DNA of 64,000 nt from Mixta calida (lineage in GTDB: Bacteria; Pseudomonadota; Gammaproteobacteria; Enterobacterales; Enterobacteriaceae). The DNA is taken from assembly GCF_002953215.1 (NCBI RefSeq), contig NZ_CP026378.1, positions 496,001 to 560,000 on the forward strand, in the 5' to 3' direction. The position numbers and the translations under genes are program-made. The notes beneath the pieces were generated by a model, which saw only the letters and a list, made by a program, of their open reading frames with translations, had not been told where the DNA came from and ran no database searches. Positions 11,431 to 20,336 of this stretch are shown here, one piece after another. Numbering within the stretch: the stretch's first letter is position 1; each line of letters starts with the position of its first letter.

Positions 11431-12609
11431 TTAACGCTCGACCAGGGCGATTTTGCGGTTGTAGATATTCATCAGCAGAGAAATCAACAGGCTGATCGTC
11501 AGGTATACCGCCATGGTCATGGCAATGGTTTCAATCGCCTGACCGGTCTGGTTCAGCACCGTGCCGGCAAAAAGCGAAACCATATCGGGATAGCCGATGG
11601 CGGCCGCCAGCGATGAGTTTTTAACGATATTCAGATACTGACTGGTGAGCGGCGGAATAATGACCCGCATTGCCTGTGGAATGATCACCTGCCGCAGCGT
11701 CACCGGGTTCGGCAGGCCCAGCGACATCGCCGCTTCATGTTGCCCATAGGGTACGGACTGAATGCCGGAACGAATCACCTCCGCAATAAACGAAGAGGTG
11801 TAGATAGAAAGCGCCAATGTCAGCGCGGCCAATTCCGGGATCAGGGCGAAGCCGCCGCGGAAGTTGAAGCCACGCAGCGTGGGGACGTCCCAGTGCATCG
11901 CTGCGCCGAACAGCAAATGCGCGATAAAAGGAAAGATAACCAGCATCGCCAGCGCAGCGGGCCAGGTACGGCGCAGGCGGCCCGTTTTCAGTTGATAGTT
12001 ACGGTTGTAGCGGAACAGCGCCACGGATGCGCCGATGGCCAGCAGCAGCGCGATAACAAACGGCCAGGTGCCAACGGTATATTCCGGCCAGGGGATATAA
12101 AGGCCGCGATTGCTGATAAACGCCAGGTCAAATGCGCTTAATGCCTGACGCGGACCTGGCAGATTACGCAGGACAGCGAAGTACCAGAAAAAGATTTGCA
12201 GCAGCGGCGGAATATTGCGGAAGATTTCGATATAGACCGCAGAGATTTTGCGCAGCAGCCAGTTGTCCGACAGGCGCGCCAGCCCGATGAAAAAGCCCAG
12301 AACCGACGCAAACACAATACAGAGGGCGGAAACCAGCAGGGTATTGGTTAAGCCCACCAGAAAAACGCGCGCGTAGGTATCGCCGTCGGTGTAGTCGATC
12401 AAATGCTGTACGATGCCGAAACCGGCGCCGCGTTCTAAAAAGCCGAAGCCGGAAGTAATACCCCGGCTCGCCAGATTAATAACCGTATTGTGGATGAGAT
12501 ATCCCACTACGGAGAAGACCGCAAGAATCGCGAGGATCTGGTAAAGCCAGGCGCGAACCGCAGGATTAGAGAATGAAAAATCCCTTTTCACGGTTGGGCG
12601 TTGAGACAT
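11431..12609 (-). CDS. yhdX: Polar amino acid ABC transporter permease YhdX (AapQ type)
   Basis: This 392-residue inner-membrane permease is the partner of YhdY. The start at 12609 (MSQRPTVKRDF) is preferred over the upstream ATG at 12669 because GAGG stands 6 bases before it and the length then matches E. coli YhdX (about 393). Membrane helices occur near residues 20-42, 85-110 and throughout the C-terminal half. The EAA loop reads QHEAAMSLGLPNPVTLRQVIIPQAM. It lies 15 bases upstream of yhdY and 68 bases downstream of yhdW. Confidence 0.93.
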   Translation of the reverse strand: MSQRPTVKRDFSFSNPAVRAWLYQILAILAVFSVVGYLIHNTVINLASRGITSGFGFLERGAGFGIVQHLIDYTDGDTYARVFLVGLTNTLLVSALCIVFASVLGFFIGLARLSDNWLLRKISAVYIEIFRNIPPLLQIFFWYFAVLRNLPGPRQALSAFDLAFISNRGLYIPWPEYTVGTWPFVIALLLAIGASVALFRYNRNYQLKTGRLRRTWPAALAMLVIFPFIAHLLFGAAMHWDVPTLRGFNFRGGFALIPELAALTLALSIYTSSFIAEVIRSGIQSVPYGQHEAAMSLGLPNPVTLRQVIIPQAMRVIIPPLTSQYLNIVKNSSLAAAIGYPDMVSLFAGTVLNQTGQAIETIAMTMAVYLTISLLISLLMNIYNRKIALVER

Positions 12610-12677
12610 AATGGACCTCAATAGCGAAAATGCCGGCATGGGCGCCGTAGTCGGCGCCCTGTATAACAACAGAAGAA

Positions 12678-13703
12678 TTAACGTACCGGCGGCGCGTACT
12701 GGATACCACCATCTTTCCAGAGCGCGTTCTGGCCACGAGCAATTTTCAGCTGGCTATCTTTCCCCACGTTGCGATCGAAACTCTCCTGATAGTTGCCGAC
12801 CTGTTTGATAATGTTATAAGCCCATTTATTGTCGAGTTTCAGATCCTTGCCAAAATCGCCTTCCGCGCCCAGCAGGTGCGCCATATCCGGCGTGGTGGGC
12901 TTAGCGGCCATCTGATCGACGTTTCTCGAATTTATGCCCATCTCTTCCGCATTCAGCATCGCGTAGAACGACCATTTCACAATCGTGAACCAATCATCAT
13001 CGCCACGGCGCACCAGCGGCCCCAGCGGCTCTTTAGAAATCACTTCCGGCAGCACAATGAACTCGTCTGGCTTGCCGAGTTTGATGCGCAGCGCATAAAG
13101 CTGCGACTGGTCAGAGGCGAGCGTATCGCAGCGGCCGCTGTCCAGCGCTTTCGCTGATTCATCAGAACGGTCAAAGGTTACCGGCGTGTACTGCATCTTA
13201 TTGGCTTTGAAATAGTCCGCCACGTTGAGTTCGGTATCGGTGCCAGCCTGAATACAGACCGTCGCGCCATCCAACTCTTTTGCGCTTTTCAGCCCGGCCT
13301 TGTTATGGGTAAGAAAGCCGATGCCGTCGTAATAATTGACGCCAGCGAATAAAAAGCCCATGCCGCCGTCGCGGGATGAAGTCCAGGTCGTGTTGCGCGA
13401 CAGCAAATCAACTTCGCCGGACTGCAGGGCGGTAAAGCGCTCTTTGGCGGTCAGCGGGGTATATTTCACCTTAGTGGCGTCGCCAAAGACGGCGGCGGCG
13501 GTAGCCCGGCAGACGTCAACATCCAGTCCGGTGAATTTGCCGTTGGCGTCCGCATAGGAAAAGCCCGGCAGGCCGTCGCTGATGCCGCACTGAACGAAAC
13601 CTTTCTTCTTGATGGCATCCAGCGTCGCGCCGGCATGGGCCTGATTAGCCACGGCAAACAGCGACGCGGCGGTAACCAGAGCGGAAAGCATCTTTTTATT
13701 CAT
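12678..13703 (-). CDS. yhdW: Periplasmic amino acid-binding protein YhdW (AapJ type)
   Basis: This 341-residue solute-binding protein is the receptor of the YhdWXYZ importer. A Sec signal peptide is evident (MNKKMLSALVTAASLFAVANQAHA, cleaved after AHA), followed by the SBP type-3 signature GLPGFSYADANGKFTGLDVDVCRA. The frame is intact; as I recall, the K-12 copy is annotated as a pseudogene, so this transporter may be functional here. It is the first gene of the operon, about 96 bases from the -12 element of a sigma-54 promoter. Confidence 0.94.
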   Translation of the reverse strand: MNKKMLSALVTAASLFAVANQAHAGATLDAIKKKGFVQCGISDGLPGFSYADANGKFTGLDVDVCRATAAAVFGDATKVKYTPLTAKERFTALQSGEVDLLSRNTTWTSSRDGGMGFLFAGVNYYDGIGFLTHNKAGLKSAKELDGATVCIQAGTDTELNVADYFKANKMQYTPVTFDRSDESAKALDSGRCDTLASDQSQLYALRIKLGKPDEFIVLPEVISKEPLGPLVRRGDDDWFTIVKWSFYAMLNAEEMGINSRNVDQMAAKPTTPDMAHLLGAEGDFGKDLKLDNKWAYNIIKQVGNYQESFDRNVGKDSQLKIARGQNALWKDGGIQYAPPVR

Positions 13704-13799
13704 ACATTATCCTGTGTGACGTGGTCGTATTGTTATGTTTGGTGACGAGCGCTTGTGCTTGCGCTTTTCCTGTCTGTGGCGGTCAGCCATCCACCACTC

Positions 13800-13815
13800 T
13801 GCAAAGAAAGTGCCA
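13800..13815 (-). promoter_or_regulatory. Sigma-54 promoter of yhdWXYZ
   Basis: Read on the minus strand the sequence is TGGCAC-TTTCT-TTGCA, matching the -24/-12 consensus TGGCAC-N5-TTGC(A/T) at every conserved position. Initiation is expected near 13789, leaving a leader of about 85 bases before the yhdW start. This places the transporter under RpoN and fits the nitrogen control known for the E. coli operon. Confidence 0.85.
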
Positions 13816-13888
13816 GAGTCGCAGATTCCTGATTTTCGTGAGGGCAGTATTGATAACCGAAGGTAACTGGAAAGTTTGGTTACTATCG

Positions 13889-13906
13889 CGCACCAGTATG
13901 ATGCAG
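13889..13906. promoter_or_regulatory. NtrC-like enhancer site, proximal
   Basis: The sequence contains GCACCA-GTA-TGATGC, close to the dyad NtrC consensus GCACCA-N3-TGGTGC with one substitution. It lies about 85 bases upstream of the sigma-54 -24 element, a normal enhancer distance. Confidence 0.6.
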
Positions 13907-13971
13907 CGTAAGTCGACGCGATCACAAAGCGTGCAAAGAGTTTTACGCTATGTGAGCAATGTGAACTGGCG

Positions 13972-13989
13972 CGCACCAGCGTGGGGAAT
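13972..13989. promoter_or_regulatory. NtrC-like enhancer site, distal half-site
   Basis: GCACCA-GCG-TGGGGA shares one perfect NtrC half-site and a weak second half. It lies about 83 bases beyond the proximal site. NtrC enhancers are often paired, so it may be a second, weaker site. Confidence 0.4.
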
Positions 13990-14004
13990 GTTCAGGGACG
14001 GGCA

Positions 14005-14038
14005 TAAAAAAGCCCGCCTGTTTTGCAACAGGCGGGCG
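14005..14038 (-). terminator. Terminator downstream of lpxP
   Basis: An 11-bp perfect stem (GCCCGCCTGTT/AACAGGCGGGC) has a 4-base loop. On the minus strand it is followed by a T-run, 17 bases after the lpxP stop. Confidence 0.92.
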
Positions 14039-14054
14039 CTAAAGGTTCAGCTCG

Positions 14055-14975
14055 CTAGTAGAGCGAGGCGGCGCCGATCGGGCGCGTTTTAAAGCGGCGG
14101 TGCAGCCAGAGATACTGGCTTGGTGCGCGTAAAATTTCTTTCTCGATGACTTTATTCATATAGGCGGCGGCAGCCTGCTCATCATCCAGTGGGTAATCTT
14201 CCAGCTGAGGCTGGATCACCAGTTCATATCCCTGTCCGCGTTCTTTACGGATCAGAACGACGGTAATCATTGCCGGGCGCGCCAGGCGAGCCAGCATAAA
14301 GGTGCCGCTGGTGGTCGCGGCCTGCGGCACAGCGAACAACGGCGCGAACACGCTGCCTTTCGGACCGTAATCCTGATCCGGCGCGAACCATACCGCTTCG
14401 CCCTGTTTCAGGGCTTTCACCATGCCGCGCAGATCGCGACGGTCAATCATCGCTTTATTCGAACGGGTGCGGCCTTTAGTCTGCACCCACTCCATCAGTT
14501 TGCTGTTATGAGGGCGATACATCGCCATCATCGGCTGACAAAGCCCCATCGTACGTCCGCCCAGCTCCAGCGACATGAAGTGCACGCCGATAATTAGCGC
14601 GCCGCGCTTATTTTGCTGCGCCGTTTTCAGGTTGTGCAGACCATTCACCGTAAACCAGCGTTTCACGCGGCTATCGGGCCAGAACCAGGCCATCCCGGTT
14701 TCCATCAGGCCCATACCCAGCGATTCAAAGTTGTGCACAATACGCTGTTCCAGCTCGCAGGACGGCAGATCGGGGAAACAGAGCTCCAGGTTGCGACGCG
14801 TAATGCGCACACGCCTTGGTAGAAAGCGCATTGAAGTCCGGCCCATCCAGACGCCCAGTCGTTCAATCAGCGGAAAGGGGAGCTGAACCAGTAGAAAAAG
14901 AACGCCCAGACCGAACCAGTTCAGCCAGTAGCGCGGATGCAACAGATCAAAGGTGAAGGATGTAGATGATTTCAT
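14055..14975 (-). CDS. lpxP: Lipid A acyltransferase, LpxP-like (LpxL/LpxP family)
   Basis: This 306-residue inner-membrane acyltransferase probably transfers a secondary acyl chain to Kdo2-lipid IVA. It opens with a membrane anchor near residues 15-35 (HPRYWLNWFGLGVLFLLVQL). The HX4E catalytic box is HFMSLE near residue 132. GVHFMSLELGGRTMGLCQPMMA and YRPHNSKLMEWVQTKGRTRSNKAM resemble E. coli LpxP (cold-induced palmitoleoyl transferase) more than LpxL. The ATG at 14975 gives the LpxP length of 306; an upstream GTG at 14984 would add three residues. Its place beside fis differs from E. coli. Chain-length specificity is inferred only from similarity. Confidence 0.88.
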   Translation of the reverse strand: MKSSTSFTFDLLHPRYWLNWFGLGVLFLLVQLPFPLIERLGVWMGRTSMRFLPRRVRITRRNLELCFPDLPSCELEQRIVHNFESLGMGLMETGMAWFWPDSRVKRWFTVNGLHNLKTAQQNKRGALIIGVHFMSLELGGRTMGLCQPMMAMYRPHNSKLMEWVQTKGRTRSNKAMIDRRDLRGMVKALKQGEAVWFAPDQDYGPKGSVFAPLFAVPQAATTSGTFMLARLARPAMITVVLIRKERGQGYELVIQPQLEDYPLDDEQAAAAYMNKVIEKEILRAPSQYLWLHRRFKTRPIGAASLY

Positions 14976-15122
14976 GACGCTCACTTATGCGTAAAAGAAG
15001 GATGTAGCGCATAATGACGTCAATCAATCGCGGTACAGATTCTCAGACACCGATCGGGAAGAGAAGTTAGGCGGGACGGCCCATATTTACAAAAAACGGA
15101 CAATTCTTGCGGTCCAGACATT

Positions 15123-15155
15123 AAAAAAGGCGCATCCGGGAGGTGCGCCTTTTTT
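15123..15155 (-). terminator. Terminator downstream of fis
   Basis: AAAAAAGGCGCA pairs with TGCGCCTTTTTT around a 9-base loop. On the minus strand it follows the fis stop by about 15 bases. The symmetric A and T tracts could also stop transcription from the other side. Confidence 0.92.
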
Positions 15156-15169
15156 CACAGCGGTGAAGA

Positions 15170-15466
15170 TTAATTCATGCCGTATTTTTTCAGTTTCTTA
15201 CGCAGCGTACCGCGGTTAATGCCCATCATCAGGGCTGCACGGGTCTGGTTGCCACGGGTATATTGCATCACCATGTCCAACAGAGGCTGCTCTACTTCAG
15301 CCAGTACCAGCTCATACAGATCATTAACATCCTGACCATTCAATTGAGCAAAATAGTTCTTCAGTGCCTGTTTTACCGAATCACGCAGCGGCTTTTGCGT
15401 TACCTGATCCTGTGAGTTAACGGTAGAAACGGTCAGTACGTCAGAATTTACGCGTTGTTCGAACAT
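15170..15466 (-). CDS. fis: DNA-binding protein Fis
   Basis: This 98-residue nucleoid protein bends DNA, activates rRNA promoters and stimulates site-specific recombination. It is essentially identical to E. coli Fis in length and sequence: the N-terminal beta-hairpin arm lies in residues 10-26 ([18 protein letters not shown]), and the C-terminal helix-turn-helix reads [20 protein letters not shown], ending LKKYGMN. It is co-transcribed with dusB, starting 24 bases after the dusB stop. One likely target is the rrn P1 promoter in this same window. Confidence 0.98.
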
Positions 15467-15490
15467 AGTTCTGTCAGCTCTTTATTTCGT

Positions 15491-16456
15491 TTACGCAAGT
15501 TTTTCGAAGTATGCCTCCAACGCCTCCAGCTGTTCGCTGGCATCCTCAATGGCGTTGAATGTGCGCCGAAACTGGTCGTTTGGGGCATGCTCCTGGAGAT
15601 ACCAGGAGACGTGTTTTCGCGCAATACGGTATCCTTTGCCGTGACCGTAAAAGTCGTGCAGTTCCCGTATATGCCCGATTAGCAAGCGCTTCACTTCTGC
15701 CAACGGCATGGGTGGGAGCAACTCCCCAGTGTCCAGATAATGCTGGATTTCCCGGAAGATCCACGGTCTTCCCTGAGCGGCACGGCCTATCATCAGGGCA
15801 TCAGCCCCCGTATAGTCGAGCACCGCCCTGGCCTTGTGCGGGTCAGTAATGTCTCCGTTCGCGATAACCGGAATGGAAACGTTCTGCTTAACTGTCCGAA
15901 TGCTGTCGTATTCAGCGTTACCGTTGAACAAACAGGCGCGAGTACGTCCATGAATGGTCAGGGCCTGAATACCACAACGTTCAGCCAATTGGGCAATTTC
16001 AGTGCAATTACGATTTTCTGTATCCCAGCCGGTACGGATCTTTAAGGTCACCGGCACCTCTACGGCATTTACCACGGCGGTAAGAATACTCTTTACCACG
16101 TCAGGATATTGCAGCAGCGCGGAGCCAGCCATCTTACGATTCACCTTCTTAGCCGGGCAGCCCATATTGATATCAATAACCTGTGCGCCGGATGCCACAT
16201 TAATCCGCGCCGCTTCGGCCATATCATCAGGATCGCAACCGGCAATCTGCACGGTGCGAATTCCGGGCTCGTCACTGTGTACCATACGCAAACGAGACTT
16301 ATCGCTGGCCCAAACTTCCGGGTTTGACGACATCATCTCGGAAACGGTCATCCCGGCTCCCATCTGATAACAGAGCGTTCTGAAAGGCCTGTCGGTAATA
16401 CCGGCCATCGGAGCGGCTATCAATTGATTACGGAGCTGGTGTTGTCCAATGCGCAT
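15491..16456 (-). CDS. dusB: tRNA-dihydrouridine synthase B
   Basis: This 321-residue FMN-dependent enzyme reduces uridine in the tRNA D-loop. The start [25 protein letters not shown] is set at 16456 to match E. coli DusB; an in-frame ATG at 16504 would add 16 residues that overlap the promoter. Visible motifs are the FMN-binding APMAGITD, the catalytic Cys in [10 protein letters not shown], and [10 protein letters not shown] and [12 protein letters not shown]. It is the first gene of the dusB-fis operon, so its transcript follows the growth-phase control of the fis promoter. Confidence 0.96.
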   Translation of the reverse strand: MRIGQHQLRNQLIAAPMAGITDRPFRTLCYQMGAGMTVSEMMSSNPEVWASDKSRLRMVHSDEPGIRTVQIAGCDPDDMAEAARINVASGAQVIDINMGCPAKKVNRKMAGSALLQYPDVVKSILTAVVNAVEVPVTLKIRTGWDTENRNCTEIAQLAERCGIQALTIHGRTRACLFNGNAEYDSIRTVKQNVSIPVIANGDITDPHKARAVLDYTGADALMIGRAAQGRPWIFREIQHYLDTGELLPPMPLAEVKRLLIGHIRELHDFYGHGKGYRIARKHVSWYLQEHAPNDQFRRTFNAIEDASEQLEALEAYFEKLA

Positions 16457-16493
16457 GAAAAAGAAGTGACCATATCTACTCGCAAGGCGGCGT

Positions 16494-16522
16494 ATATTAC
16501 GCATTTTTTACTGAAGATGAAA
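16494..16522 (-). promoter_or_regulatory. dusB-fis promoter
   Basis: On the minus strand a -35 box TTTCAT (16517-16522) and -10 box TAATAT (16494-16499) are 17 bases apart, followed by the GC-rich discriminator ACGCCGCC. This is the arrangement of the E. coli fis promoter, whose discriminator makes it sensitive to ppGpp and to growth rate. The start is expected near 16487. Confidence 0.85.
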
Positions 16523-16682
16523 GGCCAAACTTTGAACAATCAGTGTGGAAAAATCATGGAAAAGTGGGTTACTGTTTAGCCTTTAAAAGTTTGCTTATTA
16601 AAAACAACGGCTTAAAAATATAAGCTGAAATTGTGAGCAAAGATTTTTCTTAATTTGTGATCGCTTTCGCAATATAAAAGCA

Positions 16683-16734
16683 GCTTTCCGGCAGATAAAA
16701 CCGGACATTCCGCGGCATGGTCATGCCGGAAAGC
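16683..16734. repeat. Inverted repeat between cah and dusB
   Basis: Perfect 11-bp arms GCTTTCCGGCA and TGCCGGAAAGC enclose 30 bases that contain a smaller CCGG repeat. It sits 28 bases beyond the cah stop. On the minus strand it is followed by TGCTTTTAT, so it may end the cah message or protect its 3' end. Confidence 0.6.
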
Positions 16735-16761
16735 GTAGCAAAGACGGCAAAAGGCAGCGGT

Positions 16762-17496
16762 TCAGTTCACTATTTGCCGCCCATTAAGCGGCTGTAATGG
16801 ACGATTATTGGCATGAATGAGCGCCTTGGTAAACTGCGTCAACTGCGCTGGTGAGGCCTCTACCTGCTGCTTCATCACCAGCCAAATGACGCCTTCGCTG
16901 CAGGGCGGCGTGGTCAGCGAACCGCTAAAACGATAATAGTGCCTGTCCTCAGGATAAAGATGCGTTAACTGCAATTTCTGCTGCAACGCCTGCACTTGAT
17001 GCTGCTTCGGCGGCAGCGAGCTCAGAATCATGTCCAGTGCAGGGTTATCGTCGCCAGCAACCACCATCACGGCAACCACGGCCAGCTCACCGTTAGCGTT
17101 CTCATGCACAAAATGGATCTCCAGCGGAAAGCTTTGCCCATTGATATGATTTTCGCTGGGAGCGTGAAAATGGAACTGCCTGAGCGTCCAGCGCTGATCG
17201 TCCAGCAGGAAATCATCGTCATCCTCCACTTCAATCTGCACCGTATGGCCATTGTTGACGATGGATTTCGCATGGGGATGAAAGCTGAGCTGAAGCGGCG
17301 GCAGGTTGCCGTTTATGGGATGTTGGATATTGACAGGCGACTGATACATACCTTTATTGCAGGTCTGCCAGCGCTCACTGAGTTCGCCCCAGTGTTCCGG
17401 CGATGCTTTGCCTTCATAGGACCATTGAATTCCCGCCAGCGCGGGCGTCATCCAGGTTAGCGCCAGCGCCAATAACGCCGTTGAGGTTTTTTTCAT
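16762..17496 (-). CDS. cah: Periplasmic alpha-type carbonic anhydrase
   Basis: This 244-residue alpha-class carbonic anhydrase interconverts CO2 and bicarbonate in the periplasm. The start at 17496 has AGGAAG 7 bases upstream and gives a Sec signal peptide (MKKTSTALLALALTWMTPALA); the longer upstream reading has no good start. The family core is intact: QSPVNIQ, the first two zinc His in QFHFHAPSEN, the third in EIHFVHENANGELAVV, and SLTTPPCSEGVIWLV near the active-site wall. It is a single gene between prmA and the dusB promoter, where E. coli K-12 has none, so it looks like an insertion in this lineage. Confidence 0.93.
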   Translation of the reverse strand: MKKTSTALLALALTWMTPALAGIQWSYEGKASPEHWGELSERWQTCNKGMYQSPVNIQHPINGNLPPLQLSFHPHAKSIVNNGHTVQIEVEDDDDFLLDDQRWTLRQFHFHAPSENHINGQSFPLEIHFVHENANGELAVVAVMVVAGDDNPALDMILSSLPPKQHQVQALQQKLQLTHLYPEDRHYYRFSGSLTTPPCSEGVIWLVMKQQVEASPAQLTQFTKALIHANNRPLQPLNGRQIVN

Positions 17497-17640
17497 CCTG
17501 ATCTTCCTTCTGTAGGATTGATATCGGCGCTTCATGCGCCGTCCGGTCGGGACGATAAACGCCCAACCAGCACAGGAGAGTATAAAATAGTGCCGGAGAA
17601 AAAGTGGCAAAAAAAGCGAAAGCGAGAAGGGACGAAAATA

Positions 17641-17669
17641 GCGCGCTGCGACAGCATTTCACAGCGCGC
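17641..17669 (-). terminator. Terminator of the panF-prmA operon
   Basis: GCGCGCTG pairs with CAGCGCGC around a 13-base loop. On the minus strand it is followed by ATTTTCG, just past the prmA stop. Confidence 0.7.
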
Positions 17670-17678
17670 GAAGAAGAC

Positions 17679-18560
17679 TTAGCGGCGGACGCCGGTAATA
17701 CGGCACCATTCCTCTTTTTCCGCTACCGGATCGAGCGTGAAGCGTTCTTCATAGGCTTCACACACGCTTTCCGCCTGGCTGGCGAGAATACCTGACAGAC
17801 CGAGATAGCCGCCGGATTTAGGCAGCACGCTAATCAACGGCGCCAGCTCACGCAGCGGTCCGGCGAGAATGTTCGCCACTACCACGTCGGCGCTGAGATC
17901 GGCCGGCTGCTCGTGGGGCAGATAAAGCGACAGACGATCGGAGACGCCGTTGCGCTCGGCATTATCGCGACTGGCCTGAATAGCCTGCGGATCGATATCG
18001 ATACCGATAGCCTGCGCCGCGCCGAGCTTCAGCGCCGCGATCGCCAGAATGCCGGAGCCGCAGCCGAAATCGATAACGGTTTTACCTTGCAGATCGAGCC
18101 CGTCCAGCCAGCTCAGGCAGAGCGCCGTGGTCGGGTGCGTGCCGGTGCCGAAGGCCAGACCCGGATCGAGCATCACATTCACCGCATCCGGTTCGGGCAC
18201 GTCGCGCCAGCTGGGGCAGATCCACAAACGCTGACCGAAGCGCATAGGATGAAAGTTCTCCATCCATTCGCGCTCCCAGTCTTTATCTTCGATCTGCTCG
18301 ATCTTATGGCGGAAGCCTGGACCTAACAGCGGATCCTGCTCCAGCAGGCTGACCACTTCCGCCATATCCGTTTCGGCATCAAACAGGCCGATAGCGTCAG
18401 TATCGCCCCACAGACGCGTTTCGCCTGGCAGCGGCTCGAATACCGGCGTGTCATGCGTATCCTGGAAGGTCACCGACACGGCACCCTGTTCCATTAACAG
18501 GTCACCCAGCGCTTCCGCATCCGCGCCGGTAGTGTTGATCTTAATTTGTATCCAGGGCAT
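17679..18560 (-). CDS. prmA: Ribosomal protein L11 methyltransferase
   Basis: This 293-residue SAM-dependent enzyme trimethylates ribosomal protein L11. The N-terminal L11-recognition domain ([27 protein letters not shown]) precedes a Rossmann methyltransferase domain with motif [21 protein letters not shown] near residue 161 and the post-motif [14 protein letters not shown]. The catalytic region [10 protein letters not shown] is present. It follows panF by 11 bases, the same coupling as in E. coli. Confidence 0.97.
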   Translation of the reverse strand: MPWIQIKINTTGADAEALGDLLMEQGAVSVTFQDTHDTPVFEPLPGETRLWGDTDAIGLFDAETDMAEVVSLLEQDPLLGPGFRHKIEQIEDKDWEREWMENFHPMRFGQRLWICPSWRDVPEPDAVNVMLDPGLAFGTGTHPTTALCLSWLDGLDLQGKTVIDFGCGSGILAIAALKLGAAQAIGIDIDPQAIQASRDNAERNGVSDRLSLYLPHEQPADLSADVVVANILAGPLRELAPLISVLPKSGGYLGLSGILASQAESVCEAYEERFTLDPVAEKEEWCRITGVRR

Positions 18561-18571
18561 AGCGATTCTCT

Positions 18572-20026
18572 TTATTCATACAGTGAAGAGGCGTCATCCG
18601 GCGCAGGCGCCGAACGACCAAACAGATTACCGATAACAAAGGCCAACAGGCTTAACAGCAGCGCCGGCACAATCGGATGAAAGCCGCCCGGCTCCAGATG
18701 CAGCGCTGCCAGCAGCGTATAGGAGGCGGCGCCGACGATCATCGCGCTCAGGGCGCCCGCCGCGTTGGCTTTTTCCCAGTAGAGGCCTAATACCAGCGGC
18801 CACAGGAACACTGCTTCCAGCCCGCCGAACGCCAGCAGGTTCAGCCAGATAATCATATCGGGCGGACTCCACGCCGCCAGCAGCAGCAGTAGACCGAGCA
18901 CCAGCGTAATCATGCCGGACAGACGGCGCAGGCGCAGCTCGTTATTCAGCTGCTGCGGATAAAGGCGTAAATAGAGATCTTTAACGATCGTCGCGGAGGA
19001 CTGCAACAGCTGCGCGTTGATCGTCGACATGATCGCCGCCATCGGCGCCGCCAGAAAGATCCCGGCGGCAAAAGGCGGCAGCACCGCGAGCATCAGCGTT
19101 GGGATCACGCGATCCGGCACTGTCAGATCGGGCAGGATCGCCCGGCCCAGAGCGCCCGCCAGATGCATGCCCAGCATCAGCACCGCTACCACAATGGTGC
19201 CGACGACGATGCCGCGATGCACCGCCTTGCTGTCTTTATAGGAGATGCAGCGCACCGCCGTGTGTGGCAGCCCAATCACGCCAAAGCAGACCAGCACCAC
19301 GAACGAGGAAAGGAAGGTCGGCGTAATAATATTGTCGACGCCCTGTGGGGTCACCAGGCGCGGATCGATTTGTTGAAGTTTGGTGACGGCTGCGTGCATG
19401 CCGCCCGCGGCGTGCACCACGGCGAACAGCAGCAGAAAAGTGCCGATCAGCATCACCAGGCCCTGCATCGCATCATTCAGCACGCTGGCGCGGAAGCCGC
19501 CGAACGCCGTGTAAAGCGCAATGGTGCCGCCGAAAATCAGCAGGCCGGTATTGTAAGGAATGCCCGCCGCGGTCTCCAGCAGTCTGGCGCCGCCGATAAA
19601 CTGCACCGTCATCGCGCCGACGAATGCTACCAGCAGGCTGAGGCTGGAAAGCCAGACCAGCAGCGGGCTGCGGTAGCGCGCATAGAGCATGTCGTTGAGC
19701 GTGACCGCATGATAACGACGCGCGAGAATAGCGAACTTTTTGCCCAGCACTCCCAGCGACAACCAGACGGCTGGCACCTGAACCATCGCCAGCAGCACCC
19801 AGCCGAGACCATACTTATAGGCGGCGCCCGGCCCGCCGATAAACGAGCTGGCGCTGATATAGGTGGTGGTCAGCGTCATCGCCAACACGAAACCGCCCAT
19901 TGAACGCCCGCCGAGAAAATATTCGTTCAGGAAGTTGCCGGTGCGCCGTTTACGCATGGCGTAGAGGGAGAGAGCGGCGATCAGCAGCAGGTAGCCCAGC
20001 AGGGGAAGGATGACTTCAGCTTTCAT
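18572..20026 (-). CDS. panF: Sodium/pantothenate symporter
   Basis: This 484-residue inner-membrane protein of the sodium:solute symporter family imports pantothenate for coenzyme A synthesis. About 13 hydrophobic segments are visible. Family marks include [40 protein letters not shown] and [20 protein letters not shown]. Length and order (yhdT-panF-prmA) match E. coli. Its start overlaps the yhdT stop by 11 bases, so translation is probably coupled. Confidence 0.96.
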   Translation of the reverse strand: MKAEVILPLLGYLLLIAALSLYAMRKRRTGNFLNEYFLGGRSMGGFVLAMTLTTTYISASSFIGGPGAAYKYGLGWVLLAMVQVPAVWLSLGVLGKKFAILARRYHAVTLNDMLYARYRSPLLVWLSSLSLLVAFVGAMTVQFIGGARLLETAAGIPYNTGLLIFGGTIALYTAFGGFRASVLNDAMQGLVMLIGTFLLLFAVVHAAGGMHAAVTKLQQIDPRLVTPQGVDNIITPTFLSSFVVLVCFGVIGLPHTAVRCISYKDSKAVHRGIVVGTIVVAVLMLGMHLAGALGRAILPDLTVPDRVIPTLMLAVLPPFAAGIFLAAPMAAIMSTINAQLLQSSATIVKDLYLRLYPQQLNNELRLRRLSGMITLVLGLLLLLAAWSPPDMIIWLNLLAFGGLEAVFLWPLVLGLYWEKANAAGALSAMIVGAASYTLLAALHLEPGGFHPIVPALLLSLLAFVIGNLFGRSAPAPDDASSLYE

Positions 20027-20258
20027 GATTATCCTCCAGCGGGATATCGCGGAAGACCACGCGGATCATCAGCCAGCAGAGAAAGATAAACAGCAGCGGG
20101 GCGAAAAAGCAGGAGAGTTCAAACCAGCGCGGCAGGCCGGTAACGCCGGGCTGCATGCCGCCCAGCCAGGCGCAAAGCGCCCATACCGCCAGATACGCCA
20201 GCGCCAGCCAGAAGGACCAGCGGGCCTCGCGGTGTGCCTGGATAAAGCGCGCATCCAT
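20016..20258 (-). CDS. yhdT: YhdT, small inner-membrane protein (DUF997)
   Basis: This 80-residue membrane protein has two hydrophobic segments (about residues 15-35 and 50-72) and the conserved ending RDIPLEDN. The start MDARFIQAHREARW at 20258 matches E. coli YhdT; an in-frame ATG at 20273 would add five residues. Function is unknown, but its invariable overlap with panF suggests a role in pantothenate transporter assembly or activity. That is inference from context. Confidence 0.9.
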   Translation of the reverse strand: MDARFIQAHREARWSFWLALAYLAVWALCAWLGGMQPGVTGLPRWFELSCFFAPLLFIFLCWLMIRVVFRDIPLEDNHES

Positions 20259-20293
20259 AAGAGAGCCTTTCATTATGTGCGAAACCAGAATGA

Positions 20294-20316
20294 GAAAAGG
20301 CCGGACAAGCCGGCCT
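20294..20316 (-). terminator. Terminator of accBC
   Basis: AGGCCGG pairs with CCGGCCT around a 5-base loop. On the minus strand it is followed by TTTTCTC, about 20 bases after the accC stop. Confidence 0.8.
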
Positions 20317-20336
20317 CAGACAGGGCAACGGGAGAA

